64,000 bases of DNA from Isoetes taiwanensis (GCA_021234155.1 JAJEKV010000028.1:855998-919997), one strand, 5' to 3'. Counted from the stretch's first letter, positions 35,286-48,359 are shown. Notes: generated by a model from the letters alone, not told the origin. Numbers and translations: made by a program.

Positions 35286-37117
35286 CACTCAGGAAGGAAT
35301 CTTGCATGGACTTCTTATGACCAATGGGTCACAGGAGATTTGTAATCAATATGCAGATGGCACTTCTCTTTTTCTGATGCAGATGAGCAAACTTTGCAAA
35401 ATGCCATTCCTTTGCTAGACTCTCTCTCCTTGGCATCTAGTATTTTTGTTGGTTGGTCAAAGTATACAACACTATAGGCATTGGATTCTCCAGTCCCACC
35501 ATCTGGTAACTCTCGTTCCATGGAAGGTCCTTCTTCATGGTAAAGCAAACAAACTTCTTGGTATACCTCTAGGTGTTCATATCTCAGCTGGAGATGCTTG
35601 GGAGGCAGTGCTTTTTTGGTGGTCCACAGCTAAGCTTTCCATAGCAGGACAAATTGTTGTGGCCAAGTCAGTTCTTAGTAGCACCCATATATACATGTCT
35701 TCATTCATGCCAGACCACAGTCAAAAGTAGAACTCATTATCAAGGTTGTCAGGAAGTTTATTTTGGGGGAACAGGGGAGGGAGCTGATGTCAAAGTCAGT
35801 TGGACAAAATGCATGTTGTTAAAGCATTTTGGCGACCTTGAGATAATCAATTTTTTTTTGCAAAAGAAGACGACGATTTCTATGTTTATTTAGAGAATTT
35901 TGAATAATGTGGATGTGTCCCCAGGCTCTGGTCTTGTTTACCAGTCTTTGCAAATGTGCATCTCTTCTGGGTCTCCATCTGTTAGGCCACTTCTCCATTG
36001 GGCTCTGTTTGACCCATTAATAGCATACTCTAATGTTTCTATATTTCTTAGAGGATTGCTTATTGCATGGGAGGCTATACGATATCTATTTCATTTTCAC
36101 CATCTTGCACACATTAGCACTACTGCGAGGTGTTGGTGGATTCCCATAGATGGTGGTCCTCTAGTATTTTCATTCCATCCGTTGATGCAGCGTCAATGGA
36201 AATTGGCAGATTTGTATATGATATTTGATTTATATAATAATCAGATGCAGTTGCTCATATGGGAAGAGTTTAGACCTAATTTCCTCCTTTTAAGGTGGGA
36301 TCGGGTTATTTAGCAGAAGGTGCCTCAATTCTTCCTCCAATAGCTCAAATGGATGTCCTTCAGCTCTGGGTGGTACATAAGCTTGTCAAAGTAGATAAGT
36401 TGCTGAATTCCATGTACAAGATCCTGTTTGCTGCTGAAGTCATGCCTCCTTCAGCAAAGTGGTCTTTGCTCATTCCTAGGGACATAAAAGCAGTATGGAA
36501 ATGGGTATGGGATAGACTGCTCCATCCCAAAGTATCTGTATTGTGGTGGCAAATCATTTATTGGTGTGTGCGTGTTAATATTATGGTGCATAAATTTCAT
36601 TCAAACGTATCTGCACTTAAAAGAGGGACGAGACAATTGAGCATTACTTCTTCCTGTGTCAACATGTCAGCTATGCTTAGTTGTGGCTTCAAGGCCTTCT
36701 TTATTGCAATTGAATAGCCAGCATGTGTTATTAGCAGGCTACCCAGATGGCTAGGAAAATTTGACAAAGAGGACTTTTTATCTAGCTTCTGCATAGATCA
36801 TCTGGTCCATTTGGAGAAGAAAGAATCTTTTCAAAGGTCATGTTTATTCTAATGCACAAGTTCTTATCGAGGCCTGTCAAAGCATTTATATGCTCATCAA
36901 TTGCTAATGAAGTGAAGAGTCATATTTGAGAGCATTACCTTCACATTCACACTTACTCGTGAGCTTTTGCTCCCTTTTTACACTGTTTAGATGTTGCATT
37001 TAGGTGATTTGCTCTAGTGGACACTTTCTCCACTGAGTTTTTAGTCCTATTGTATTTTATTTATAACGTTTTCTGAATAATAAAGGCTCCCGTTCTTCAA
37101 AAAAAAAAAAAAAAAAT
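35286..37117 (+). pseudogene. LINE remnant B with poly(A) tail
   Basis: This is a 5'-truncated non-LTR retrotransposon. The RT palm reads NQYADGTSLFL with the catalytic box at 35,350-35,361. The second Asp is Gly, so the enzyme would be dead even without the frameshifts. Downstream are KANKLLGIPLGV, then WWSTAKLSIAGQIVVAKSVL, the usual post-palm segment of plant LINEs. A zinc-binding RT tail follows: KWVWDRLLHPKVSVLWWQI at about 36,500, then a Cys/His region near 36,620-36,680. It ends in a 17-A run at 37,100-37,116, the expected 3' poly(A). The plus-strand frames at 35,900-36,313 and 36,295-36,717 are parts of it. Confidence 0.85.
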
Positions 37118-37975
37118 CACTCATACTTACAGAGGCAATGTAATATTTCCCAAAATCATCTATGGGAAGAAAGGGGCTCCATTTCAAGAAGGATAATTGA
37201 AAGATACTAAAGATAGACCTGCCAGAGTCACATTCCACAAGAAGGTAAAGAAAGTGTAAGTAGTATATAAAATTATTGATAATCCCTTTATGAAGCCTAA
37301 GCAGACGATCCCATCATTTTTCAACTTTGATCCCAACTTTATCAACACAAACAATGATAGCAGAGCTAGAAAGAGGTTTAATTTTAGAAGCAATGGAAGA
37401 GCAACACAATTTAATACCTCTGTATAGCTGGACATTAGATCGAGTCAAGCTTTGCAAATTATCTATCTCCTCTGCAAGTTCATGATCAGAATGAATAGGT
37501 TGAACTGGCCTCAGATCACCATAAGGAATGGGCACCCCATTCTCATTCAAGAGGGGTAAAATGCGGTCTGGATCCGGTCTTTGGAGAGATTATCCGAGTG
37601 TGGAACTTCAGTTGAAAAGTGATGCATATGTTTGGGAATAAAATTTAAATAAGCAAAATCACTAAATTTGATCAATTTGGAAGGATTAAGATGATATGTA
37701 CTTAACTGGGTAAGAAGATCACTCTGTTGAATCGAGGATAAGAACATGAACTTGTGAAGAATTAGAAAGCCTGAGTTTAGGGGTTGAATCGAGGATAAGA
37801 GCATGAACTTGTGAAGAATTAGAGAGTCTATGTTTAGGGTTTTAGCTGTCTTCTTGGAGCAATAAAAGGAAAGGTGAACGAAGAACTTACTGTTTCTTGG
37901 AGAGATTTTACTTAGACAATAAGACTCTGAATTCATGGGAACGACAATGCCTTACAAGACTCTTTCAAAGACATT
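37118..37975. repeat. Spacer with a 57-bp tandem duplication
   Basis: GTTGAATCGAGGATAAGA begins at 37,726 and 37,783, and the 57-bp units are nearly identical. Two minus-strand frames (37,314-37,550 and 37,547-37,936) adjoin but have no recognisable family. They may be the 5' part of an old gene or element. Confidence 0.5.
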
Positions 37976-40200
37976 CCAAATAGGGACAACAGTGGCCACA
38001 CCAAGTGAAAAAGAGATATGGAATATACTCAAGTCCATGGCATTAGGAAAAAAGCGCCGGCCCTGATGGCCTTTGACTCGAATTTTATGTTGAATTTTGG
38101 GAGTTATGAAGGATGACTTAGTTACCTTCTTTTAAAGAGCATGGAAAGCTAAATCTTTAAACCCAGCAATCAATGCAGAGCATATAACTTTGATTGGTTG
38201 TCTATTGCAAATTGGGGGTTGGAAACCAATCTCACAATCCAACACAAGTTACAAGGTCTTGGCTAAAATTTTAGCAAATTGAATGAAGGAGACATTACAA
38301 AGGATTATTAGCCCATGCCAATCTGCCTTTCTTTTCCAAAAGAATATTCTAGAGAACTACATTTGTGCGGCAGAAGGGTTGCACTAGAAGAGTCTAATAG
38401 GACAAGATTGCATGCTTTTAAAATTGGACTTAAAGAGGGCTTATGATACAATAAGTTGGCAGTTTCTGGGGAAAGCCCTGGCTCACTTAGGCTTTCATTA
38501 GAAGTTCTATAAGAAAATCTGGGATCTTAATGAACATCTTTTGCTTTAATTATTAATGGTACTCCCTCCAAAATGTTTCAATGTAGGTGTGGAGTTAAAA
38601 CAAGGATGTCCATTTGTTATTTATCATAGCTGAAATATGGCCACTTACATGCAGGATAAGAAGGATATTAAATGTCTGGAATTACCCAAGAACACTGGTA
38701 CTTTCACCATCATGCAATATGCTAATGATACTTTTGTGTTCCTAGAGCATGGTGATAACAACTTGACAAACTTTCTAGAGGCAATTGACAGACTTAGAGT
38801 GGCTACAGGTGTCCTACTCAACAGAAGCAAAAGTGCAATTATCCTTGATACATAAGTGACTACTATACATGACATTAAAGTATTGGATAAAAGGGCAGCC
38901 ACAACCATCCGGGGTATCCCTTTGGCACTTAACAGCTCCCCGCATGCCCTGTGGCAACCAATAGTATCGAGAATTAAAAAGAAATTCTCCATGAATTCTT
39001 CTAACATATCCTTGGCAGGTACAATGGAGATTGCTGATGCAGTAATAGGATAACAATATGTACTTTTCTTCAGCAATTATTGGATCCTTATACAACCAAA
39101 TTGAGGTAGCTATTAGGAAGTTTAATTGGCAGGGGTCTTACAAAGTAGCTTGGACTGATTTGACCAAATCCAAAAAGGATGGATGGCTTAGATGTAAGAA
39201 TTCTTTTATTCAAGCTCAAGCTCTTGCTGCCAAAATGATATGAAGAGCCATCTATGCTTTGGTGGTACCTTCACCTACTCTTAAATGGTCAAATACTGGG
39301 TACATGAGTCATATTTAGTGAGTACCACACCTTAAAATCTGACCTTCCAGATTCAGCTTTTTCCAATTGACTCCATGTGTGAGTACCTCTAATACTTTGA
39401 AAAGGATGCTGGAAGCAGCTACAGACCTCCATATTGGATGTAAAGTGCTACAGACACACCTTAAAATATGACCTTCCAGATTCAGCTTTTTCCAATTGAC
39501 TCCATGTGTGAGTACCTCTAATACTCTGAAAAGGATGCTGGAAGCGTGGAATGAAGCATCTCTATGCTACAGACCTCCATATTGGATGAAGATAATATTT
39601 TCTTTTGGCATCCAGATCTGGCACTTGAAGGGGTTAGTTGTTTTGCTTTACACTGCCCTCAAAAATATATGTAATGGTACAAGGTGGAATAGAATATTTG
39701 AAGACATTAGAGTTGGCAATAGATTGAAGACTTAGAGAGGAAATTGAAGGTATTACTAAAGGTTCAGATATTGACAGAAAGATTCACTATTTGGTCATGG
39801 AAAAGGTTATGTATGGCATTGTGAGGAAGAAAGAATAGTACAACATGTGCCAAAGGCCGGCCCATGAGCCCACAAAATTAAAACCTTTAGGTAATTGGCA
39901 ATCCATCAAAGCCTAACTACCAATCTGAACATGTCAAAATATGATGCTAATATTTCTAATCTGTGTCCCCAATGTGGTGGATTGGAAACTTCAAATCATG
40001 TCTTCACATCTCCATAGTTGATTTAGTTCTAGAGTTGGTCATCTCAACTAGGGTGCCCCAAATAAGACTAATCTCCTCAATTTCACAGGCCCGTGGTAGG
40101 ATAGAGCATTGAAATTCTTTGGATTGTTTAAAAAGCAGGGGTGGTCATGGAAAACAAAATCGCGCGTCAATATGGTTGAAGAGATTCTTTCTCGAGATCC
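37976..40200 (+). pseudogene. LINE remnant C
   Basis: A second LINE on the plus strand, in shifting frames. SEKEIWNILKSMALG is near 38,000, followed by an AGPDG-like segment. ILKLDLKRAYDTISWQFL-type palm motif A is near 38,418. GVELKQGCPF is near 38,590. MQYANDTFVFLE has its catalytic box at 38,718-38,729, where the first Asp is Asn. Post-palm sequence TTIRGIPLALNSSPHALW follows near 38,906. A Cys/His tail, NLCPQCGGLETSNHVFTS, is near 39,960-40,010. A 115/134-bp segment is duplicated at 39,326-39,588. No poly(A) is visible. The end could lie further right, up to about 40,740, where frames rich in Leu and Tyr continue without a motif. Confidence 0.85.
39326..39588 (+). repeat. 129-bp-offset tandem duplication inside LINE C
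   Basis: CACACCTTAAAATCTGACC starts at 39,326 and CACACCTTAAAATATGACC at 39,455. Both run through CCAATTGACTCCATGTGTG to CTCCATATTGGATG. The first copy lacks about 20 bp present in the second (around GGAATGAAGCATCTCTATG). Confidence 0.9.
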
Positions 40201-43200
40201 TGTGTAGCTAAGCTAATAAAAGGGAAAAAGTTTGATAAAGCATGGACTAGATTGGAAAGATTCCATGGGTTGCAAGCTTTTTCTTCTTAATCTAACTCTT
40301 ACTGATGATGTTTTGCGCAAAGGAGCAGAGGAGACTCATTAGGCATGGTGGGTCTGCTCGATGGATGGGGGATACTGCCAGCTCAGAGGATGAGGACTCT
40401 ATGCTCTCCAGGTCTGAAGTTGCTGATACCTTCATTCCATTCAGTTAAAGCAGGAAATGTTACACGCCATGGCTATCAAAAATGTTGTTGAAAAGACGCG
40501 AGGTTTGGAGATATAACAGTCTTAGGCCTTACTTCATAAATCTTTATCACAAGTGGCAACACAAATGTGAGGCTCATGTTTTGCTCCACCTTGACTTCAT
40601 CAACTACACCATAGCAGACTTGGATTTAATGCTAAACATTTTCGGGCAGAGGACAGTCTCTGATCTGACCATACAAGACTTGCTGGATGCAGAGTACAAA
40701 TTTGAGATGATTTTTGAACTTTTAACTTAATATGATAACTACATATGCTGATGATAAGCTTTTTTATCTTTTTATAGCTTATACGAGAAGGACCATTGGT
40801 ACTATAACAAAATATCATATAAATATGATATGGGGTAGACAAAAGTTGGAAACAATAGAATATATCATATGGGTTAGAGAATTTTCGTATACGAAGGGGT
40901 TTTTTTGGACCCTAGTAACGCACTTGGCGTATCCATATATAGAGGGCTAACGCCCCCCGGATTGAAGTTCTAAATAAAGTAAACTTGACAAATGCTCTTC
41001 TTATTAAACCTATTCTTACCAACGTGCGGACTTCAATGGCGCTATTCTACATTTAAGACACCATAGACGTAGTGATTTTGGAGCTTGGAACAATGTACAG
41101 TGGTATTGTTATACAAAAACATGCATAGCGTCATAATTTCGATGTTAACATGATGTAGGTTACAATATGATTGAAATTGCTTCGATAAAAGCCATTATTT
41201 TGGTACGCTAACCATGTTAAGGTTGATATAATCACTTAGAGATTAGGATATGGAGACTCACAATATCGCTCTTCCTGAAAAATTGCTAAATAGGGATGGC
41301 TTATGTGATAAGAGTACAAAAGTTTATGATCAATGATCAAGTAATTTTGAATAGCAAAACTCCAACTGATATAATAGGATATCAACCAAACTTTTAAAAG
41401 TTAAAGTTTTCTCTAGAATTTAAATGCCTCTATGTGAACATGCATAATAGATAGATAGATGGATGGGTGGGTGGGTGGATGGGTGGGTAGATAGTATTTT
41501 TTACGTCATACACAATGGCAGCATCCATGAGGACATATGACGGAAAAGCAATAAAGCAAGATAAGGCTGAATAGGGTAAGGTTTAGTGGTGCTCCACATG
41601 GAGAAAAAGATACTCATCTTACCATAAATCTATGTTATTGACATTGAAGCCTAGCAATTTAATATTTTATTTGACGTGATTATTGTAACTCAATTGCGCG
41701 AAGACAAGAAACTAGTGCTAGACTGGTGGCAAAATGGCAGAGATCATCTTTCTTTGCAAAAAAGCCCCGGACCCATGCTTATACCGGCCAAACTTGCTCT
41801 AACTGCGCTCAAACCCCGTAATCTTGCTAAAACTCAATGTGCTTAAATCGCTAGATTCGCTACACTCGGCCAAATCTATGCCTAAACCGGCCTCCCCATA
41901 ACTTCTTTGCTGTAGGAATGGCATTTGGTTCAAGCATTCTAAGGATTCCGGGTAATGTTCCCGCCGGTCATACAGCTCAATCGATGTAAACAGCCTATAC
42001 AAGACCTAATCTCTAGCATATACAAGACCTAATCTCTTATATATATATATTAAGCTATATATAGGGGTAATTGCTTGGCTAGGCTAAAAATAAACTTTCT
42101 CTTTACATGCCTGTTTCTGTTTTGACCTATTTAACTTTTTTGACCATCTCTATGGGTTTGTATGCATCTTTTGTTTGTTGCCATTGATCTATGGAATATT
42201 TCCAGAATTGTGCCATATCAACGACCACAAACTTTTTGAACAGACATCGAAATGCAAGTTCCAACATTGCAAATGAAATTCAAGAAGCCCAATGGTTTGA
42301 AACATTTATAAGATAATTCCCTCATAATGTTCACATCATAATGGTTCCAAACGTAAGATATATCTTTCACATCATAACCTCACTATGACCGTGATTTACT
42401 ACGACAAACAAACAAAACTACATCAGAGACCAGGACACACATTCTCTTCTCTTGTCGCAACCAGCATCTAGGATCATGGAAAGCCTTAATAGATTCTCTA
42501 GCTCCTCGGCGAATCCTTCACTAACAACCTCACAGATAAATTCATAAGGCTAATAGACTTTTGAGAAGAAAAAGACATTCGAGAATCAATGGTGCAAAAC
42601 AAAGAATCAAAGAAAATAAAACAACCATTGAACCAAAAAAGAAAGAAAAAACATCTTCATTTTCACTTCCCCTGCATTTTGGCAGGGCATGAAGTCTTCC
42701 ATTCAGCATTCTTCTTCTTCACAAGTGGATGCCCCTCCATCTTCCAAAATTGCATGCCAAGATGCCACGAAGAACTAAGGGAATGTGCTATTCTTCATTT
42801 CTTACAGAAACTAGGATGGACAAAACCTACCACGATTTATCCACTGTGCAGTCCGATGGGGAATAATCCAATAGAGGGTCTGAATCATGACCTATAGCCG
42901 GTTTATAGGGTATTTTGCATTTTCCACAAATGGCATGACAAAAAGACTCCACCTGAAGAAGGGGCTGCATTGAAACCGTCGGCTAGTAGTCTAATGCCAG
43001 ATGCAGGTCGGAAACGCTTAATGCTGGACTTGAAAAATAGGCTGCATGGGAAAAAACCGCGATGAAAATTTCTGATGGAGGAATCGATCTACAAATTATC
43101 GTACACACAAAACATGCTCCCACATCCAAAACATGGCAAAACAAAATGAAGGGCGCCTGTTTTGGCATGAGAACAAACACATGCGATCGCCTCTGTTCTG

Positions 43201-44261
43201 CCGAGCTTTCCAAAATTCGCAAGATCCCCTTCTATTCTAAGACTGTTGCAACAAAAACCACAAAAAAAAAGAACCCAGAAGAGAAATATGTCCTTTAAAC
43301 CAATTAAGTAGCTCAAACCACACCAAACATATAATTTTAAATAAATACAATACAAAAATCATAGCCCCAACCATCGCAAGAATACCCTACAGCAATATGA
43401 AACGTATTGTGCAACAAATTGTGCAAAGTGTATATGTTTTGGCTTATATTTTGCAAGGCCATAAGGTTCCCAAATCATGTGTTTACTATGATTTTGGCAA
43501 TGGTTAGGTGGAAAATGGGAGATGGGTTTTATTTTTGTTTAATAGAAGCCATGGTTTAAGAATGGAGTGCATCGCCATGTGTTGGTAGGCACGGAGGCAA
43601 GAGCAGTGGCACTCATTTGCTGGAAGGAAGCCGGAACAGATCCTACCAGGTCGGAATTGCAGGATCCTACCAGGTCCAGCATCCAGATGCTACCAGGTCG
43701 GAATTGCAGAATGAATTAGGGCGGGGGTGAGGAAGCGAAAAAAGCAGAAGAACAGGGTTGGAATTTCTGGAAGAACAGATGGCCTTGGATTTTTCGTTGC
43801 TTGCAGCTATGCTCTGGGTTTCATCCGCCTTTGATCTGTAGTTCCAGAATCATGAAGTCTGGTTCCGGCTCTGTGATATCTGAAGGAGTTTTCCGGAGAG
43901 GCTCCAGAGAGCTATAGAGGTGGACGGGCTCTTCTGCATGGCCCTGTGTTTGCCATGGCTATACGTATTTTCCTACGTATATACATACGCAGGGGAGTGT
44001 TGAAGTATACGGGGGTATGATGTGTATATTTCGGGACCCTAGATCTGGCATATTTTCAGGAATATGCTGAAATCCAATGAACCTTAAAAAACAATGAGTG
44101 AACCATATTAAATGTAGATTTGTTTTCGAAGAATTTTTTTTAAAGACTTTATTTGCATGGTAAAAGACGTTTTGCAAGGCATTGCAGCGTTCAGTGTCCA
44201 AACTTGAATATTTCACTTATACATTTATTTAGTCCGTCTCTCTAAGACCTAATCATCTCAC
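40201..44261. other. Unassigned intergenic DNA
   Basis: No gene is recognisable. A plus-strand frame at 40,482-40,730 (82 codons) and one at 42,589-42,897 have no domain. 41,447-41,495 is a TAGA/TGGG simple repeat. 43,635-43,710 repeats CTACCAGGTC three times. At about 43,990 AGGGGAG abuts TGTTGAAGTAT, which resembles a polypurine tract and LTR start on the plus strand, but no pol adjoins it. The right end is the 3' flank of the minus-strand gene at 44,262. Confidence 0.4.
41447..41495 (+). repeat. Compound tetranucleotide microsatellite
   Basis: TAGATAGATAGA changes into TGGGTGGGTGGGTGGATGGGTGGGTAGATAG. Such tracts vary in length between individuals. Confidence 0.9.
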
Positions 44262-47058
44262 TCAAGCATCTCTAAGATCAATACCTCTAATTGCAGTAAC
44301 ATAGAAGACAATGGAAATTTTGGCAGTGCTATCTGGGGATGTGGCAGTGGGAAAAGCCAATCCCTGATTTTCTTCAGCAGAAGCTGATAGGCGAAGGGCC
44401 CAATGGGTGCACGGTGTCATGCGCATGAATTTGCTTTGATCTGTCCCTGAGGGTTGATTAGGGAGTGTGGTCTCACCAGTTCCAAGGCGATAAGCAAATG
44501 CATATTGCATGCCAACGCTTGCTTCATAATTCATCACCTCTTCCCTTTTGCGGTCTCGAAAGGAGCGAGATGTCTGTAACAGAATGTAGACTCTATCAGT
44601 GCCAGTTTTGGGCTTATGGTCGTTGTTATCATCCACAAAATGTGCTTCCAGGTAGCGGATGCGCACACGAGACCAAGTTTGAGGAATGTCGTTCATGGTA
44701 ATATCAAAATGCCAGTCCTCACCTTTCAACAATATGCTCACAGGTATGTTTTCCACTGTATGCTTGAAAGAGAGATCAATTGAGGGTCCAAGGTTAGTCA
44801 AGCCCTTAACTGCGTCAATTGCTTGCCCTTTAAGCAAATCATATATAGTGCGCATGTCCACTGGCCAGGTTTTTAGTAAAGCAGGTGCCTGTAAATACTC
44901 ATACATGAGTGCTGGATTTTGTATGTACAACACTTTGATGAGCTCCAGTAATAACCTAGTGGTTCGCATGTCGATCTGTGTTGCCATCTCCATGTAATTT
45001 GTGAGATCTGCTGCTTGAATTGAAAGGAGTCTATCTGCCTGTTGTTTTGCAATGTCTTGCAATGATTCTTCAACCTTTATCCGATACTGAAGATCTGCAA
45101 TATATGCAGCAATGGTGCTCATCTCCTTACCCATGGCAGCCACATTCTTGCACTTGGCTTTCCATGTTGGCACTTCTGACACCTCGGTCGGCATCGTCTC
45201 TGCCACAGCTTCCACCTCATTTACAAAGATTTCCCAATCTGCATCTGATGGCAACTCAGGCATCTGAGGTGCATTCACTAGTTGGCCTATTCCATTTAAG
45301 GCATCCACTAAGTTTTTTATGATTGTCACAACCTCCATCACCTTTTGTAAGTTTTCCAAAATCTCCACCACTTTCTTCAACCCTTCTGCAAGCTTACCTG
45401 CTGTAGTCACAGCTTTTGCTGCTGCAGCCACTGCCCCTGGAGCAGTTGCACCACCCGTTGCAAATGCTAAAGCAATACTAGCTATAGCGCCAAGCACCTC
45501 GAAGACGGCGTTAGCGACTTGCTTGTTCTGGTATATCACTAATCCTGTCATGAATCCAATACACAATTAGTCTGAGCCCAAATCTTGTTAATATAGTTTC
45601 TAGTGTGAAGTTGTACCTTTATCCATATCCTTTTTTGCTTGCTCCATTGCTTTGTTCTGTTCATCCATCTGTTTGCTCATCTTTTCCATCCTTTCTATGG
45701 TGCTTGTTAACTCATCTCTTGTGAAATTGAGTATTTTTGAGTGATGACTATCCATGGCTATTTCTTTCTCAGCAAAAGCCTTATTTTGTTGTAATAAATA
45801 ACTACCAAGTATCTGCTAATCATTCAAGCAAGACTACACATCAGTTTTTATTTTAAAAACAGAAAATCATTTAGCTGTAAGATATGAAAGTGGTTATTGT
45901 ACTCTATTTTGTTCAATGAACAACTTGAGTTGCTTGAAATCTGTGTCATAATCTTCAGCCACCTTCACCATGCTGTCAATGAGTTTTTCGTACTGTTCAT
46001 ATTGCAATCTTGGGACTACTAAGCTCCTTGGTCTCATTTTAAGAAATGCTTGTACACGAAACAAGAGTGCAAGAAGCTCGGCATTACGAGTGGCCCCTTG
46101 CATGTTTGTCACCTACATCATCTACTTAAAGTTATGTTTACCCTAAGGTAAAAAGAATATAGATTAAGGGGGCAGAGAAAGTCCAAAAGGTCTTTAGAAT
46201 AACCTGAACCAAGATGTCGCTGAGCCATTTAACATGCTTTGTAATGGCAACAAAGAGTTCTGCAGAATTGTTTGCAGCCTGCAACTTAGAAAAGTATTGT
46301 TAGGTGCATAACTCTTAATCAGCCACATTAAATTATGGAATCGATGAATGCCATAAAGAACATGAATGTACCTGAACTAGCTCTGCGATGAGGACAGTTG
46401 CTTGCATGCCCAACAAGATGTTAGGGTCGCTAATCACATCCAGCGGACTATTTGGGAATGCTTGATTCCCCATATCAAGAATCCAGAAGTTGCCAATTGA
46501 CCCCAATGTGGTGAGGTTGAATCCAGTGGCACCCTGCACACTACAAGTGATTCTGGCAGGTGGCTTATACCAAGGTGTCCAAATTTGAGAAGTGGTAGAA
46601 CCACATTCTAGTCTAAATTCTGAAGTGTCAGATTTGGTGGTACTAGTTGAATGTGTCTGAGTGTCTGCTTGAATGTACACTCCACTTGTTGTGGTGGTGG
46701 TGTTGTTAGCATGCTCCATGTGATATTTCAAGGATGGAAAAGAGACATATTTGTCTGTGGTAGCAGGGGCATATAGAAGGCGGCACACTATGACTACTTT
46801 GTCAGAACCTGCCAGCCTAATTTTCTTGGACACTGGTGGCAGTTCCACCACATCTGCAAACACATATAATCGCTTTGCCTTGTCATATCCAGTCAGCCCG
46901 GTCACATCTAGATCCTCTAGTCGAACATACATTCTATGCACCACTACATCCCTTGAGAACTCTAATTTCTCCCACTTCATGCTTATCTGGTTTACGTCCT
47001 TATAAAGCTTGCCATAATCCATAGGACCCTCGTCACTGTTATCAGTTACAAAATTCAT
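44262..47058 (-). CDS. Five-exon gene for a ~805-residue pore-forming-toxin-like protein
   Basis: Exons by sight, 5' to 3' on the minus strand: 47,058-46,372; 46,278-46,204; 46,112-45,903; 45,779-45,617; 45,544-44,262. All four introns (93, 91, 123, 72 bp) are GT-AG, phases agree, and there is no internal stop. The first ATG has an in-frame TAA 9 nt upstream; a second Met at residue 13 is possible. Residues 1-229 look beta-rich. Residues 230-378 look helical; exon 4 (325-378) is strongly coiled-coil. Residues 395-421 (VLGAIASIALAFATGG then PGAVAAAA) form a Gly/Ala-rich hydrophobic hairpin-like segment followed by more long helices to about 625. Residues 633-800 look beta-rich. A hydrophobic hairpin between long helices is the hallmark of ClyA/Cry6/XaxA-type alpha pore-formers. 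No signal peptide is seen. I cannot assign a named family. A membrane-acting defence protein is inference. Confidence 0.7.
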
Positions 47059-47718
47059 GTTAACTTAGTGGATAATAAGTATTTTTATGATTTAGTGCAC
47101 ATTATAATCTATACTTTGGCTTCATAATAAAACAAGATATAGAATCATGACCATTTGTAACTTCAATTTGGTCCATTTTTTGAAAAACTTCATTGGCATT
47201 AGGATAAAACATTCATTTGGTCCAAAACCATTTCCCGTTTCTTTCTCTAACTTAGACTTCGCCCCATATGCTACAATATAGTGTGGAATCCACTAAAGCA
47301 CTAATTCAATCCCCTTACTACTGTTGATCAAACTCCACTTTAAGGCCATGCACATAATATGAAAAGATGATTTGCACCTCCTTATGTCATCAATGCAAAT
47401 TGCCTATTTTTGGCCCTTTTCATTGTTGAATGGCCCCAATTAAGTTATTTTGTGTTACCCAATTACTAAATGCTAGAGACCTCGCCTTTGCTTTTAAACA
47501 ACATTCATATTGCACTAGATTCACATTCATTACTCTACGTCGGCATCATGTTCAATAGGTTGAACAACCAATTGCTATAGTCGATTGGAACTAATTTGCC
47601 ACAGTTAGCAGTCCCTCTTTATGGTGGTCCTGCGACTATGCTAATTGCTTTATTTGATAATACAAGCAAGACTTTGTTTGCGACTAACGAGACCATTGAA
47701 TAATAGACCAAGTCAAAT
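47059..47718. other. 5' flank of the pore-former-like gene
   Basis: AT-rich DNA with no coding signal. It should hold the minus-strand promoter. CTATATCTT (minus strand, near 47,134) and TATAGATTATA (near 47,106) are possible TATA boxes, but neither is convincing. Confidence 0.3.
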
Positions 47719-48337
47719 TGGTAGGTATATCCATTAACTACAAATATATAAAAGTCCTTTGATATTTATGGGCTATATGTGGCATAAAGTGTAGAAACTC
47801 CATTGCTATATAAGGACTGTATGAGGCTAATGGTTGTTTCCTTAAGCGAGTGCAAAACTGCCCTAATCTAAAAACCTCTTATATTGAACTTGAGATAGTA
47901 TACTGTATCATTAAATATAGCTTTCTACTGCAAGGTCCTAGGGATGCTTGCGAAATGGTTCAATATCATTAATGCAGATGTTGTTCCACAATGTCAAGTT
48001 TTAAAAGTCAAACTGAACTTCAAGAGTCAATTTATCTTCTATCTTTGATAGGCATATCTATTAACTACATATATATACAAGTCCCTTGATATTTATGGCC
48101 TATGTTGTAGAAAGTCCCTTGCTATATAAGGATTGTACTAGGCCGATGGCTGTTTGTTTAAGTGAGTGTGAAGTTGTCCTAATCTAAATACTTCAAGTGT
48201 TGGTCTTGAGATAGTATATTGTATCACCACCAGCTTTACTTTAAGGGGTCCTAGGGATGTCAAGGATATGGTTCAATCTGTTGACATGTTGTTTCACAGT
48301 GTTAATTTTTAAAAGTCAAACTGAACTTTCAAGAGGG
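47719..48337 (+). repeat. Two direct repeats with 328-bp period
   Basis: The first copy begins GGTAGGTATATCCATTAACTAC at 47,720 and the second GATAGGCATATCTATTAACTAC at 48,048. Shared blocks follow in order: TTTGATATTTATGG, CTTGCTATATAAGGA, CCTAATCTAAA, GTCCTAGGGATG, TGTTGTTCCACA/TGTTGTTTCACA and AAAAGTCAAACTGAACTT. Several small indels separate them. Each copy contains a GCTATATAAGGA, which looks like a TATA box. Confidence 0.85.
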
Positions 48338-48359
48338 AAAGCCAATCTATACAATAGAA

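Noticed and set aside
40732-40950. YADD-containing frame taken as a reverse transcriptase
   Set aside because: The surrounding sequence (TTYADDKLFYLF) has no RT context, and LINE C already has its own catalytic box upstream. Coincidence is likely.
45020-45570. Plus-strand frames opposite the last exon of the 44-47 kb gene
   Set aside because: They are antisense to a well-supported spliced gene and lack motifs.
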